Counted from the first letter of the stretch, positions 45,273 to 54,932 are shown. The stretch is 64,000 nt of DNA from Pseudomonas sp. 7SR1 (GCF_900156465.1 NZ_LT707064.1:5409001-5473000), one strand, 5' to 3'. Notes: a model not told the origin generated them from the letters alone. Numbers and translations are program-made.

Positions 45273-46008
45273 GTGTGCCGAATCGGGCCTGTACACCGAG
45301 CCAGCCTACCGGTTGCTTCGGGAGAACGCCGAGCACCCACTGATCCTGGTGTGCGAACACGCCAGTCGGTTCATCCCCGGGGCGTTGAACGACCTGGGCC
45401 TGGATGAAACGGCCGCCCAGGAACACATTGCCTGGGACATTGGTGCCCTGGCACTGGCCGAATGCCTGTCCGAGACCCTCGGCGCAACCTTGCTGTCGGC
45501 CAACTATTCACGGCTGCTGATCGACCTGAACCGCCCGCTGCACGTGCCGGACAGCATTCCGGCCCAGAGCGAGATCTACCAGATTCCCGGCAACCAGTCC
45601 CTGGACGAGGCCACGCGTGCCTACCGCCAGCAGTGCCTGTTCCACCCGTTCCATGACCGGTTGCGCTCGTTGATCGACCAGCGCCTGGCCGACCAGCGAC
45701 CGGTACGGGTGGTGGGCATCCACAGCTTCACCCCGGTGTTCTACGGTCAGCCCCGCAGTCTTGAAGCCGGCGTGCTGTTTGCAGAAGCGGCGGACTACGC
45801 CCAGCGCATCGTCGACGGGCTGAGCCGGCATTCGCTGCGGGTGGCGGGGAACCAGCCCTATCGGGTCAGCCCCTTGAGCGACATGACGGTTCCGGTGCAT
45901 GGCGATGGACGCGGCCTGGATTCGGTGCTGATCGAGGTCCGCAACGATTTGCTGCGCAGCCCCGAAGAAGTACGGGCCTGGAGCGCCTGCCTGGCGCCGT
46001 TGCTGTAG
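45256..46008 (+). CDS. N-formylglutamate amidohydrolase family protein
   Basis: A 250-aa hydrolase. The zinc-site motif LVCEHASRFIPG is near the N-terminus, followed by WDIGALALAECLS, NYSRLLIDLNRP and VVGIHSFTPVFYG. The family removes formyl or other acyl groups from glutamate in histidine degradation, but no hut genes are nearby, so the substrate is probably another N-acyl glutamate-like compound. It overlaps the ligase gene by 17 bp. GTG 45247 is an alternative start three codons earlier. Confidence 0.85.
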   Translation: MRESIECAESGLYTEPAYRLLRENAEHPLILVCEHASRFIPGALNDLGLDETAAQEHIAWDIGALALAECLSETLGATLLSANYSRLLIDLNRPLHVPDSIPAQSEIYQIPGNQSLDEATRAYRQQCLFHPFHDRLRSLIDQRLADQRPVRVVGIHSFTPVFYGQPRSLEAGVLFAEAADYAQRIVDGLSRHSLRVAGNQPYRVSPLSDMTVPVHGDGRGLDSVLIEVRNDLLRSPEEVRAWSACLAPLL

Positions 46009-46064
46009 AAAACAGCGGCAAGACATCCTGAAAATCCATGATCGGCTGAAAAGGAGAACGGCTT

Positions 46065-47414
46065 GTGAGTATCGAGGCATTTGGCTACAAACAGGAATTG
46101 AAACGCAGCCTGTCACTGACGGACCTGGTGGTGTACGGGATGATTTTCATGATCCCTATCGCGCCGTTCGGCGTGTACGGCTACGTGAACGCGGAGGCGC
46201 CGGGGATGGTGCCGCTGGCGTACATCATCGGCATGGTGGCGATGCTGTTCACCGCGCTGAGCTATGGCAGCATGGCCCGGGCCTTTCCGGTGGCCGGCTC
46301 CGTCTATTCCTACGCACAACGGGGTCTCAACCCACATGTAGGCTTTATCGCCGGCTGGCTGATGCTGCTGGACTACCTGCTGATTCCCCCGCTGCTGTAT
46401 GTCTACGCCGCCATGGCGCTGAATCACCTGTACCCGGAGATTCCCAAGGTCGGCTTCATCCTGGCCTTCCTCGTGAGCGCGACCTTCGTCAACCTGCGAG
46501 GCATCACCTTCACCGCCCGGATGAACATCATCTTCCTGCTGGCGCAGCTGGTGGTGCTGGGGATTTTCCTGGCCTATGCCTGGAATGCCCTGCACGGTGG
46601 CGCGGGTAACGGCCAACTGACCCTGGCGCCGCTGTACAGTCCGGAGCATTTCAACTTCGCCCTGCTGATGCAGGCCGTGTCGATCGCCGTGCTGTCGTTC
46701 CTGGGGTTCGACGCCATTTCCACCCTGGCCGAAGAAATCAAGGGCGATCCGGGTCGCAGTGTCGGCAAGGCCGCGATGCTCACGCTGCTGGTCATGGGGG
46801 TGATTTTCGTGGTGCAGACCTGGATCGCCACGGACCTGGCGGCCGGCATGGGCTTCAAGTCCGCCGATACCGCTTTCTATGAAATCGCCGAACTGGCCGC
46901 CGGCAGCTGGCTGGCCACCATGACGGCCGTCGCCACCGCGCTGTCCTGGGGCGTGGCCGTGGCCATCACCTCCCAAGCCGCGGTGTCGCGCCTGTTGTTC
47001 GGCATGGCCCGGGACGGCAAGTTGCCCAAGGTGCTGGCCAAGGTCCATCCAAAACACAACACCCCGTACCTGAGCATCTACCTGGTGGCGGTGCTGTCGC
47101 TGCTGATCTGCTACCTGTTCATCAATGCCGTGGATACCCTGACCTCACTGGTCAACTTCGGCGCACTGAGTGGTTTCATGCTGCTGCATGTCACCGTGAT
47201 CAACCATTACTGGCGTCGCCAGCGGTCCGGGCAAGTGGTCCGCCACCTGATCTGCCCACTGATCGGCTTCTGCATCGTCGCGGCCATCATGTACAACATG
47301 GGCGTGGACGCGCAAAAGCTCGGCCTGGTCTGGATCGCAGCGGGCGTCGTCTATCTGTGCCTGCTCAATAAATTCGGCGCCAGCACCGCCCTGCCCGATC
47401 CGGCAGGTCATTGA
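46065..47414 (+). CDS. APC superfamily amino acid/amine permease (PuuP-like)
   Basis: A 449-aa permease with twelve predicted membrane segments, starting at GTG 46065 after AAAAGGAGAA. Substrate-binding helix motifs are PIAPFGVYGYVNAEAPGMVPLAY, the consensus FPVAGSVYSYAQRGLNPHVGFIAGW and LSFLGFDAISTLAEEIKG. It resembles the putrescine importer PuuP group. It presumably brings in the substrate of the surrounding pathway. Confidence 0.92.
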   Translation: MSIEAFGYKQELKRSLSLTDLVVYGMIFMIPIAPFGVYGYVNAEAPGMVPLAYIIGMVAMLFTALSYGSMARAFPVAGSVYSYAQRGLNPHVGFIAGWLMLLDYLLIPPLLYVYAAMALNHLYPEIPKVGFILAFLVSATFVNLRGITFTARMNIIFLLAQLVVLGIFLAYAWNALHGGAGNGQLTLAPLYSPEHFNFALLMQAVSIAVLSFLGFDAISTLAEEIKGDPGRSVGKAAMLTLLVMGVIFVVQTWIATDLAAGMGFKSADTAFYEIAELAAGSWLATMTAVATALSWGVAVAITSQAAVSRLLFGMARDGKLPKVLAKVHPKHNTPYLSIYLVAVLSLLICYLFINAVDTLTSLVNFGALSGFMLLHVTVINHYWRRQRSGQVVRHLICPLIGFCIVAAIMYNMGVDAQKLGLVWIAAGVVYLCLLNKFGASTALPDPAGH

Positions 47415-47544
47415 GGTTCAGCGATGATCGCAAGGGGTTGTCGGTCATCGCGCTGCGACAACACAACGGTTACGACGCGTGGACATCGACAGTGATCGTC
47501 AAGCCCGGTGCAGATCACCGGGCTCAGGAACAGGAGTGCAATCC

Positions 47545-48561
47545 ATGCTGGCCTTACGTCCAGTTCAACCAAGCGATTTGCCGCAACTGCAGCAACTGGC
47601 CCGTGACAGTCTGGTGGGGGTGACGTCGCTTCCAGACGACATCGAGCGCCTGCGAGAAAAAATCCTCGACTCGTGCGCATCGTTCGAGGCTGATGTGCGA
47701 GCACCTGGCGGGGAAAACTATTTTTTCGTGTTGCAGGACCTGGTCTCCGGGCGCCTGGTGGGCTGTTCCGAAATCCTCGCCAGCACCGGTTGCAACGAAC
47801 CGTTCTACAGCCTGCGCAACCGCCCGTTCTCCAGCGAGTCCCGGGAGTTGAACATCCAGCATGGCGTACCGGCACTGTCGCTGTGCCAGGATCTGCAGGG
47901 CCAGACGCTGCTGCGCGGTTTCCACATCGACGCCGACCGGGTGCGCACGGCGGAATCGGAGTTGCTGTCCAGGGCCCGCCTGATGTTCATCGCCGCGCAT
48001 CCGCAACGCTTCGCCGAATCGGTCATCACCGAAATCGTCGGTTACAGCGACGATGACGGCCAGTCGCCATTCTGGGATGCAATCGGCCAGCACTTCTTCG
48101 ACCTGCCCTACGTCGAAGCCGAACGGTTGTGCGGCCTGCAAAGCCGATCCTTCCTCGCCGAATTGATGCCCCAGTACCCGCTCTATGTGCCGATGCTGCC
48201 GCCCGAGGCCCAGGCCTGCATCGGTCGGGTTCATCCCGATGGCCAGGAAGCCTTCGACATCCTGGCGCGCGAAGGCTTCGAGACCAACAGCTATGTAGAC
48301 CTGTTCGACGGCGGGCCAACCCTGCACGCCCGTATCGCCAACATCCGCTCCATCGCCCGAAGTCGCATGGTCCAGACCTGGAAGAGCTCGCAGATTGACG
48401 CCCGGGGCCGCTACCTGGTGAGCAACGACCGCCTTGCAGACTATCGCGCCATCGTGGCCGAGCTGGATGTCGCCGCCGAGGGGCCCGTGGCCCTGACGCC
48501 CGACATGCTCGCCGCGCTGGACATCGACGAAGGCGAACGGATCCGGGTGATCACCCTATGA
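47545..48561 (+). CDS. Arginine N-succinyltransferase-like protein, alpha-type
   Basis: A 338-aa AstA/AruF-type acyltransferase (GNAT-related) starting at ATG 47545 after AGGAG. Conserved are LALRPVQPSDLPQLQQLARDS, GVTSLPDDIERLREKI, QDGQSPFWDAIGQHFFDL-like DDGQSPFWDAIGQHFF, SRSFLAELMPQYPLYVPMLP and FDGGPTLHA. AruF/AruG together succinylate arginine. The rest of the AST pathway (astB, astC, astD, astE) is absent here, so this is probably a paralogue with another substrate. Confidence 0.85.
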   Translation: MLALRPVQPSDLPQLQQLARDSLVGVTSLPDDIERLREKILDSCASFEADVRAPGGENYFFVLQDLVSGRLVGCSEILASTGCNEPFYSLRNRPFSSESRELNIQHGVPALSLCQDLQGQTLLRGFHIDADRVRTAESELLSRARLMFIAAHPQRFAESVITEIVGYSDDDGQSPFWDAIGQHFFDLPYVEAERLCGLQSRSFLAELMPQYPLYVPMLPPEAQACIGRVHPDGQEAFDILAREGFETNSYVDLFDGGPTLHARIANIRSIARSRMVQTWKSSQIDARGRYLVSNDRLADYRAIVAELDVAAEGPVALTPDMLAALDIDEGERIRVITL

Positions 48562-48622
48562 ACGTCACGGGAAGTCCTGTCCTGGTCCTGCGCCCAGGCC
48601 GACACGACGAAGGAGCCGCATC

Positions 48623-49657
48623 ATGATTGTCCGCCCGGTCGCCATTACCGACCTGCCGTCCTTGCTGGAACTGGCGCGCTGCGCCGGGCCGGGGTTCACC
48701 AGCCTGCCGGCCAACGAGGAACGCCTGGCCCACCGCGTACGCTGGGCCCAGCGCACCTTTGCCGGGCAGGTCGAGCGCGCCGACGCCGACTACCTGTTCG
48801 TGCTGGAGGACGACGACCGCCAAGTGGTTGGCATCAGCGCCCTGACCGGTGCCGTCGGGCTGCGGGAGCCGTGGTACAACTATCGGGTCGGGGTCACCGT
48901 CAGCTCGGCCCCGGAACTGGGCATCCAGCGGCAGATCCCCACCCTGTTTCTCAACAACGAGATGACCGGGCAATCGGAAATCTGCTCCCTGTTCCTGCAC
49001 CCCGCCCAGCGTCACGGCCATAACGGGCGCCTGCTGTCCCTGGCGCGCCTGTTGTTCGTCGCCGAATTCTCCCAGCTGTTCGGCGAGAAACTCATCGCCG
49101 AGCTGCGAGGCCATGCCGACGAGAACGGTTGCTCGCCATTCTGGGACAGCCTGGGACGACACTTCTTCAAGAAAGACTTCAGCTATGCCGATCAGTTGTC
49201 CGGCATGGGCAACAAGTCTTTCATTGCCGAGTTGATGCCGCGCCAGCCGCTGTATACCTGCATGCTCACCGAACAGGCACAGGCCGCCATTGGCCGTGCC
49301 CATCCGAACACTGAACCGGCCCTGAAGATTCTCGGCGCCGAGGGCTTCAGCCATAAGGGCTACATCGATATCTTCGACGGGGGCCCGGTGATCGAGGCGC
49401 CAGTGTCGAAGATCCGCAGCGTGCGTGACAGCCAGTCACTGGCCCTGGCCATCGGCACGCTGGACGAACAGGCACCGGTCTGGCTGATCCACAACCGGCG
49501 CCTGGCGAACTGCCGCGTCACCAGCGCCCGGGCCCATCAGCACGGCCACAGCCTGCTGGTCGATCGCCTTACCGTCAAACGCCTGCAGATGCAGCCGGGC
49601 GATACGGTGCGCGCCGTGCCGCTGCTCGGTCAGGGACGCCAGGCTGCGGCGGCTTAG
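48623..49657 (+). CDS. Arginine N-succinyltransferase-like protein, beta-type
   Basis: A 344-aa paralogue of the previous gene, starting at ATG 48623 after AAGGAG. Conserved are IVRPVAITDLPSLLELA, GFTSLPANEERLAHRV, QSEICSLFLHPAQRHGHNGRLLSLAR, NGCSPFWDSLGRHFFK and KSFIAELMPRQPLY. It pairs with the upstream protein like AruG with AruF, probably as a heteromer. It is the last gene of the block; 224 bp follow before the next gene. Confidence 0.88.
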   Translation: MIVRPVAITDLPSLLELARCAGPGFTSLPANEERLAHRVRWAQRTFAGQVERADADYLFVLEDDDRQVVGISALTGAVGLREPWYNYRVGVTVSSAPELGIQRQIPTLFLNNEMTGQSEICSLFLHPAQRHGHNGRLLSLARLLFVAEFSQLFGEKLIAELRGHADENGCSPFWDSLGRHFFKKDFSYADQLSGMGNKSFIAELMPRQPLYTCMLTEQAQAAIGRAHPNTEPALKILGAEGFSHKGYIDIFDGGPVIEAPVSKIRSVRDSQSLALAIGTLDEQAPVWLIHNRRLANCRVTSARAHQHGHSLLVDRLTVKRLQMQPGDTVRAVPLLGQGRQAAAA

Positions 49658-49880
49658 CGCGGGCCTGCAACGCTCGCGGCGCAAAACACAAGACATATCA
49701 CCGTGCAGCGGGATCGTTGTATCTTTCCATCAGCCATCGCCCGCGAACTCACCGTACTTGCACGCAAGGCATAGCCCATGCGCATTCGTCATCCTCCTTG
49801 CGCTTGCCACGTGATAGCCTTTGGCTCCTTCGGCGTTGACACTTTTGCTCAAGCCCTTCCATTCCATTGGTGGAACTCAT

Positions 49881-50750
49881 ATGTCCAGGCTTTCCCATCA
49901 AGATTTACGCCGTAGCTTTCGTCAACTGCTGGCTTCCCGGACCTGCTATCACACCGCCTCGGTGTTCGACCCGATGTCGGCGCGCATCGCCGCCGACCTG
50001 GGTTTCGAAGTAGGGATCCTGGGAGGATCGGTCGCGTCGTTGCAAGTATTGGGGGCGCCGGACTTCGCGCTGATCACCCTGAGCGAATTCGCCGAACAGG
50101 CCACCCGCATCGGTCGCGTGGCCCAATTGCCGGTCATCGCCGATGCCGACCATGGCTATGGCAACGCCCTGAACGTGATGCGCACCATCATCGAGCTCGA
50201 GCGTGCCGGGGTGGCCGCCCTGACCATCGAGGACACGCTGCTGCCGGCCCAGTTCGGGCGCAAGTCCACGGACCTGATCAGCGTCGCCGAGGGCGTCGGC
50301 AAGATCCGCGCGGCGCTGGAGGCCCGCGTCGATCCGGAAATGGCGATCATCGCCCGCACCAACGCCGGCATCCTGCCGGTCCAGGAAGTCATCAGCCGTA
50401 CCCAGCAATATGAACGTGCCGGGGCGGACGGGATCTGCATGGTGGGTGTCCAGGACTTCGATCACCTGGAAAAGATCAGCGAGAACCTGAATGTGCCGCT
50501 GATGCTCGTCACCTACGGCAATCCGCTCCTGCGGGACGACAAGCGCCTGGCCGAGCTGGGCGTGCGGGTTACCATCGATGGCCACGGCGCCTACTTCGCC
50601 GCGATCAAGGCCACGTACGACAGCCTTCGCGAGCAGCGGCAGATCTTCACCCAGGCATCGGACCTCAGCGCCACCGAACTGACCCACACCTACACCCAGC
50701 CCGAGGAATATATCCGTTGGGCCGAGGAGTACATGAGCGTCAAGGAGTAA
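49881..50750 (+). CDS. Oxaloacetate decarboxylase (isocitrate lyase/PEP mutase superfamily)
   Basis: A 289-aa TIM-barrel enzyme of the PA4872 type. Mg-binding and catalytic regions are [38 protein letters not shown] and [20 protein letters not shown] and GICMVGVQD follow. It lacks the C-x-x-C-type lid of isocitrate lyase. It decarboxylates oxaloacetate to pyruvate in the cytoplasm. ATG 49881 is a more plausible start than the open frame from 49821. It stands alone. Confidence 0.88.
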   Translation: MSRLSHQDLRRSFRQLLASRTCYHTASVFDPMSARIAADLGFEVGILGGSVASLQVLGAPDFALITLSEFAEQATRIGRVAQLPVIADADHGYGNALNVMRTIIELERAGVAALTIEDTLLPAQFGRKSTDLISVAEGVGKIRAALEARVDPEMAIIARTNAGILPVQEVISRTQQYERAGADGICMVGVQDFDHLEKISENLNVPLMLVTYGNPLLRDDKRLAELGVRVTIDGHGAYFAAIKATYDSLREQRQIFTQASDLSATELTHTYTQPEEYIRWAEEYMSVKE

Positions 50751-50768
50751 GAAAACGCACTGTCCGGG

Positions 50769-50935
50769 AAGCGGCCATCGCAAGCTCGCTCCCACAGTAG
50801 GTTTGCGGTGCGACACCTGTCTCGCCCCCCACACTCCTTGTGGGAACGAGCTTGCTCGCGATGGCGGTGGTTCAGCTTGCATGCGTGCCGGATGTAGCAA
50901 CGCCATCGCGAGCACGTTCGCACCCACAGGGGATC
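50769..50935. repeat. Cluster of three alternating REP elements
   Basis: GCCATCGCAAGCTCGCTCCC (50769 on), its inverted form (GTGGGAACGAGCTTGCTCGC with GATGGC, about 50838-50867) and a third direct copy (about 50909-50934, GCCATCGCGAGCACGTTCGC) alternate in orientation. This second REP family differs from the GGGGATTTATCCCC type. It lies between convergent genes. Confidence 0.75.
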
Positions 50936-50975
50936 TGTGATGAGCGCGATGGCGTTGCCAGGGTGAAGCAGGCCT

Positions 50976-52205
50976 TCAGCGCCCGCTGCGCAACATCTCC
51001 TTGGGCACGTATTTGCCGATCTCGAACTTGCCGATGGCCGCGCGGTGGACTTCATCGGGGCCGTCCGCCAGGCGCAGGGTCCGTTGCATGGCGTACATGT
51101 AGGCCAGCGGGAAATCGCCGGAAACCCCCGCGCCGCCGTGGATCTGGATCGCACGGTCGATGACCTTCAGGGCGACGTTGGGCGCAACCACCTTGATCTG
51201 GGCGATTTCGCTCTTCGCTACTTTGTTGCCGACCGTGTCCATCATGTAGGCCGCCTTCAAGGTCAGCAGGCGAGCCATGTCGATTTCCATCCGCGAGTCG
51301 GCGATCTTGTCGATGTTGCCGCCCAGGCGTGCCAACGGCTTGCCGAAGGCGGTACGGCTGACGGCACGCTTGCACATCAATTCCAGTGCCCGCTCGGCCA
51401 TGCCGATGGACCGCATGCAATGGTGGATGCGCCCGGGGCCGAGGCGCCCCTGGGCAATTTCAAAGCCTCGTCCTTCACCCAACAGGACGTTTTCGTATGG
51501 TACCCGCACGTTGTCGAACAGCACTTCGGCATGGCCGTGGGGGGCGTCGTCGTAACCGAACACCGGCAAAGGCCGGACGATCTTGACCCCGGGGGTATCC
51601 ACCGGCACCAGGATCATCGAATGCTGGGCGTGGCGCGGCGCATCGGGGTTGCTCAGGCCCATGAAGATCAGGATTTTGCAGCGCGGGTCGCAGGCGCCCG
51701 AGGTCCACCACTTCTTGCCGTTGATCACCCACTGGTCGCCGTCGCGCTCGGCCCGGGCAGCCATGTTGGTCGCGTCCGAAGAGGCCACATCCGGCTCGGT
51801 CATGGCGAAGGCCGACCGGATCTCACCCCGCAGCAGCGGTTCCAGCCAGCGCTGCTTCTGCTCTTCATTGGCGTAACGCACCAGGACTTCCATGTTGCCG
51901 GTGTCCGGCGCCGAGCAGTTGAACGGTTCCGGCCCCAGCAGCGAGCGCCCCATGATCTCTGCCAGTGGCGCGTATTCCAGGTTGGTCAGGCCGGCGCCCA
52001 GCTCGGACTCGGGCAGGAACAGGTTCCACAGGCCTTCTGCCTTGGCCTTGGCCTTGAGCTCTTCCATGATGGCCGTGGGTTGCCAGCGGTCGCCCTCGGC
52101 CACTTGTCGTTCGAACACTGCTTCGGCCGGGTAGACGTAGGCATCCATGAACGCCGTGACGCGTTCACGCAGTTCCTGAACCTTGGGGGAATAGGCAAAA
52201 TCCAT
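50976..52205 (-). CDS. Acyl-CoA dehydrogenase family protein
   Basis: A 409-aa FAD enzyme started at [16 protein letters not shown] (ATG 52205, after AAGGTG). FAD and substrate motifs include [30 protein letters not shown], the [22 protein letters not shown] helix, [19 protein letters not shown] and the terminal [16 protein letters not shown]. It resembles the FadE/ACAD10-11-like branch acting on longer or branched chains. It is divergent from a LysR gene, its probable regulator. Confidence 0.93.
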   Translation of the reverse strand: MDFAYSPKVQELRERVTAFMDAYVYPAEAVFERQVAEGDRWQPTAIMEELKAKAKAEGLWNLFLPESELGAGLTNLEYAPLAEIMGRSLLGPEPFNCSAPDTGNMEVLVRYANEEQKQRWLEPLLRGEIRSAFAMTEPDVASSDATNMAARAERDGDQWVINGKKWWTSGACDPRCKILIFMGLSNPDAPRHAQHSMILVPVDTPGVKIVRPLPVFGYDDAPHGHAEVLFDNVRVPYENVLLGEGRGFEIAQGRLGPGRIHHCMRSIGMAERALELMCKRAVSRTAFGKPLARLGGNIDKIADSRMEIDMARLLTLKAAYMMDTVGNKVAKSEIAQIKVVAPNVALKVIDRAIQIHGGAGVSGDFPLAYMYAMQRTLRLADGPDEVHRAAIGKFEIGKYVPKEMLRSGR

Positions 52206-52380
52206 GGGCAGCACCTTCTTGGCAGAGGTTGTTTTAGGTCATGAAATCGATGCTAGTTCAGCTACGAAAATTTACCTAACCTATTCTCGGCGTGTATTAA
52301 CATTCATCACCGATATATGTTTCACTGATTCGCATCGCCTTCCGGCACCTCACCAAGTCCAAGAACAAGAGTGCAGCGCA

Positions 52381-53310
52381 ATGAATCTGAGCAAGGTCGA
52401 CCTCAACCTTTTCATCGTCTTCGATGCGATCTACACCGAAGCCAACCTGACCCGCGCCGGGCAGATCGTCGGCATCACCCAGCCGGCAGTGTCCAACGCC
52501 CTGGCGCGCCTGCGGGAAACCTTCAACGACCCGCTGTTCGTGCGTACCGCCCAGGGCATGGTGCCCACGCCCATGGCCCAGAACATCATCGGCCCGGTGC
52601 GCAATGCCCTGTCGCTGCTGCGGGTGTCGGTACAGGAAAGCCGGATCTTCAACCCGCTCCAGGCGGTCAAGACCTACCGCATCAGCATGACCGACCTGAC
52701 CGAAGGGGTGATCCTGCCGCCGTTGTTCCAGCGCCTGCGCCGCCTGGCGCCCACGGTGGCCATCGAAAGTTTCCTGTCCAAGCGCCGGGAAACCACCAAG
52801 GAACTGGCCGCCGGCCGCCTCGACTTTGCCGTGGACGCGCCGCTCAACACCGACCCTCAAGTGCGTCACGTCAAGCTGATGGAAGACCGTTATGTGTGCG
52901 CCATGCGCAAAGGCCACCCCTTGGCGAGCAAGGAAAAACTCAGCCTCGATGACTACCTGGCCCAGACCCACGTGCATATTTCCAGCCGACGCAACGGCCT
53001 GGGCTATGTGGACCTGGCCCTCGGCAAGATGGGTATCCAGCGCAAGATTGCCCTGCGCTCCCAGCATTACCTGATGGCCTCGCAGGTGCTGCAACAGACC
53101 GACATGGTCATGACCGTCCCCGAACGCTTTGCGCGTCGCCATGACCTGCACGCCTTCCTGCTACCGGTCAACGACGTGCCGCCGGTGGAAACCCACCTCT
53201 ACTGGCATGAAAGCACCGACCAGGACCCGGCCAACCGCTGGATGCGCGAACAGATGATCGAGCTCTGCCAGCAGGTGACGGCGCACGAGAAGAAGCTCGA
53301 CAAAGTCTGA
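52381..53310 (+). CDS. LysR family transcriptional regulator
   Basis: A 309-aa regulator: helix-turn-helix (about 5-65; VDLNLFIVFDAIYTEANLTRAGQIVGITQPAVSNALARLRETFNDPLFVR, shown in family order) and a NodD/LinR-like PBP2 effector domain (about 95-300). ATG 52381; the open frame from 52204 lies in the divergent promoter. The 175-bp AT-rich region between it and the acyl-CoA dehydrogenase gene would hold its operator. The leader carries AAGAACAAG, a weak Crc/Hfq-like motif. Confidence 0.92.
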   Translation: MNLSKVDLNLFIVFDAIYTEANLTRAGQIVGITQPAVSNALARLRETFNDPLFVRTAQGMVPTPMAQNIIGPVRNALSLLRVSVQESRIFNPLQAVKTYRISMTDLTEGVILPPLFQRLRRLAPTVAIESFLSKRRETTKELAAGRLDFAVDAPLNTDPQVRHVKLMEDRYVCAMRKGHPLASKEKLSLDDYLAQTHVHISSRRNGLGYVDLALGKMGIQRKIALRSQHYLMASQVLQQTDMVMTVPERFARRHDLHAFLLPVNDVPPVETHLYWHESTDQDPANRWMREQMIELCQQVTAHEKKLDKV

Positions 53311-53320
53311 AGGATCAAAT

Positions 53321-53348
53321 GGTGGGAGTGCGCAAGCCCGCTCCCACC
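53321..53348. repeat. REP-like hairpin after the LysR gene
   Basis: GGTGGGAG and CTCCCACC form perfect 8-bp arms around a 12-nt loop, a member of the GCTCCCACC REP family. It may end the lysR transcript. Confidence 0.6.
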
Positions 53349-53381
53349 GATTCATGCTCCAACGTAGCGCAGCCCCCATGC

Positions 53382-53397
53382 TTGACGTGAACGTCAA
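53382..53397. promoter_or_regulatory. LiuR operator and promoter of liuR-liuE
   Basis: TTGACGTGAACGTCAA is a perfect palindrome with 7-bp arms, 45 bp before the liuR start. Its TTGACG also forms a -35 element, with TAGCTT (53406-53411) as a possible -10 at 18-bp spacing. It matches the two palindromes before liuA (57302 and 57346), supporting autoregulation. Confidence 0.75.
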
Positions 53398-53442
53398 CCT
53401 GCCGTTAGCTTAGCGCCAGCACCTTTCGTTTCGAGCGCGTCC

Positions 53443-53844
53443 ATGAGCAGCCAGACCTACAGCATCTCCGATCTTGCCCGGGAGCTTGATATCACGACCC
53501 GGGCAATCCGCTTCTATGAAGAACAGGGCCTGCTGAGCCCTGAGCGACGAGGCCAGGAACGCATCTATTCACCACGGGACAAGGTCAGCCTCAAGCTCAT
53601 TCTGCGCGGCAAGCGCATCGGGTTTTCCCTGGCCGAATGCCGCGAACTGATCGAACTCTACGACCCTTCCAGCGGTAACCAGAAGCAGTTGAACAGCATG
53701 CTGGCGAAAATCGCCGAGCGCCGGGAACAACTCGAACAGCAACTGCTGGACATCGAGCAGATGAAGCTGGAACTCGATACGGCCGAGGAACGCTGCATCC
53801 AGGCACTGGAGCAAACGCTCAAGGGACAGGAAGCTGTCCAGTAA
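53443..53844 (+). CDS. liuR: MerR family regulator of leucine/isovalerate catabolism
   Basis: A 133-aa MerR regulator: N-terminal winged helix (YSISDLARELDITTRAIRFYEEQGLL) and a C-terminal coiled coil (about 85-130; KQLNSMLAKIAERREQLEQQLLDIEQM) with no metal-binding cysteine cluster apart from a single Cys near residue 121. Its position before HMG-CoA lyase and near liuABCD identifies it as LiuR, which responds to a branched-chain acyl-CoA intermediate. A palindromic operator lies 45 bp upstream. Confidence 0.9.
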   Translation: MSSQTYSISDLARELDITTRAIRFYEEQGLLSPERRGQERIYSPRDKVSLKLILRGKRIGFSLAECRELIELYDPSSGNQKQLNSMLAKIAERREQLEQQLLDIEQMKLELDTAEERCIQALEQTLKGQEAVQ

Positions 53845-53907
53845 CGACCCAATAACGACGCCAGCCCCTTTGGGAGCGGGCGCATCCACTACCACAGGTC
53901 AATCTCC

Positions 53908-54807
53908 ATGTCCCTTCCCTCCTTTGTACGCTTGATCGAAGTCGGTCCCCGTGACGGCCTGCAGAATGAAGCCCACCCCATCAGTGTCGCCGACAAGGTA
54001 CGCCTGGTGGATGCCCTCAGTGCCGCTGGCCTGGGTTACATCGAGGTCGGCAGCTTTGTCTCGCCCAAGTGGGTGCCCCAGATGGCCGGCTCCGCCGAAG
54101 TGTTCGCGCAAATCCAGCGCAAGCCCGGCGTGACCTATGGCGCCCTGGCACCGAACCTGCGGGGTTTCGAAGACGCTCTGGCGGCCGGCGTGAAGGAAGT
54201 GGCGGTGTTCGCGGCTGCGTCCGAGGCGTTCTCGCAGCGCAACATCAACTGCTCCATCAAGCAAAGCCTGGAACGCTTCGCGCCGATCATGGAGGCCGCC
54301 GGGCAAAACGGCGTCAGCGTGCGGGGCTACGTGTCCTGTGTGCTGGGCTGCCCGTATGAAGGCGCGGTCAAGCCCGAGCAGGTGGCATGGGTCGCCCGGG
54401 AGCTGTATGCGATGGGCTGTTACGAAGTGTCCCTGGGAGACACCATCGGCACCGGTACCGCGGGCGCCACACGCAAGATGTTCGAGGTGGTCGGTGAGCA
54501 GGTGCCTCGCGCCAGGCTCGCCGGGCATTTCCACGACACTTACGGTCAGGCCATGGCCAACGTCTACGCCAGCCTGCTGGAAGGCATCGCGGTGTTCGAC
54601 AGCTCCATTGCCGGCCTCGGTGGCTGCCCCTACGCCAAGGGCGCCAGCGGTAACGTCGCCACCGAGGACGTGCTGTATCTGCTCAATGGCCTGGGCATTG
54701 AAACCGGCGTCGACCTGGACGCCTTGATCGCCGCGGGCCGACAGATCTGCAGCGTGCTCGGTCGTTCGACCGGCTCACGGGTCGCCAAGGCCCTCAGTGC
54801 ACAGTGA
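53908..54807 (+). CDS. liuE: Hydroxymethylglutaryl-CoA lyase
   Basis: A 299-aa TIM-barrel lyase that cleaves HMG-CoA to acetoacetate and acetyl-CoA, the last step of leucine breakdown. Signatures are IEVGPRDGLQNE at the N-terminus (catalytic Arg and metal-binding Asp), the His-x-His-type metal site AGHFHDTYGQAM, and the glycine-cysteine loop GLGGCPYAKGASGNVATED with the catalytic Cys. Length is normal. It follows liuR by 63 bp, and a CrcY-like sRNA follows it. Confidence 0.96.
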   Translation: MSLPSFVRLIEVGPRDGLQNEAHPISVADKVRLVDALSAAGLGYIEVGSFVSPKWVPQMAGSAEVFAQIQRKPGVTYGALAPNLRGFEDALAAGVKEVAVFAAASEAFSQRNINCSIKQSLERFAPIMEAAGQNGVSVRGYVSCVLGCPYEGAVKPEQVAWVARELYAMGCYEVSLGDTIGTGTAGATRKMFEVVGEQVPRARLAGHFHDTYGQAMANVYASLLEGIAVFDSSIAGLGGCPYAKGASGNVATEDVLYLLNGLGIETGVDLDALIAAGRQICSVLGRSTGSRVAKALSAQ

Positions 54808-54809
54808 AG

Positions 54810-54851
54810 GTGTTACCGCCCCCCTTTGGGGGACAGCCAAACGAGTAACAC
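54810..54851 (+). promoter_or_regulatory. CbrB-type upstream activating sequence of crcY
   Basis: GTGTTAC and GTAACAC form an exact 7-bp inverted repeat separated by 28 bp, about 85-125 bp before the sigma54 promoter. CbrB sites at crcZ are built from TGTTAC/GTAACA elements; the spacing here differs from the 14-bp form I remember. A CCCCC...GGGGG hairpin (54819-54832) between them may also end the liuRE transcript. Confidence 0.65.
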
Positions 54852-54932
54852 GGAAACAATTTGTCAGATCTACACTGCCGCGTTTTTCCCATGAAAATCT
54901 TAAACCATTGATCTAAAAGGATTTTCAAAAGT

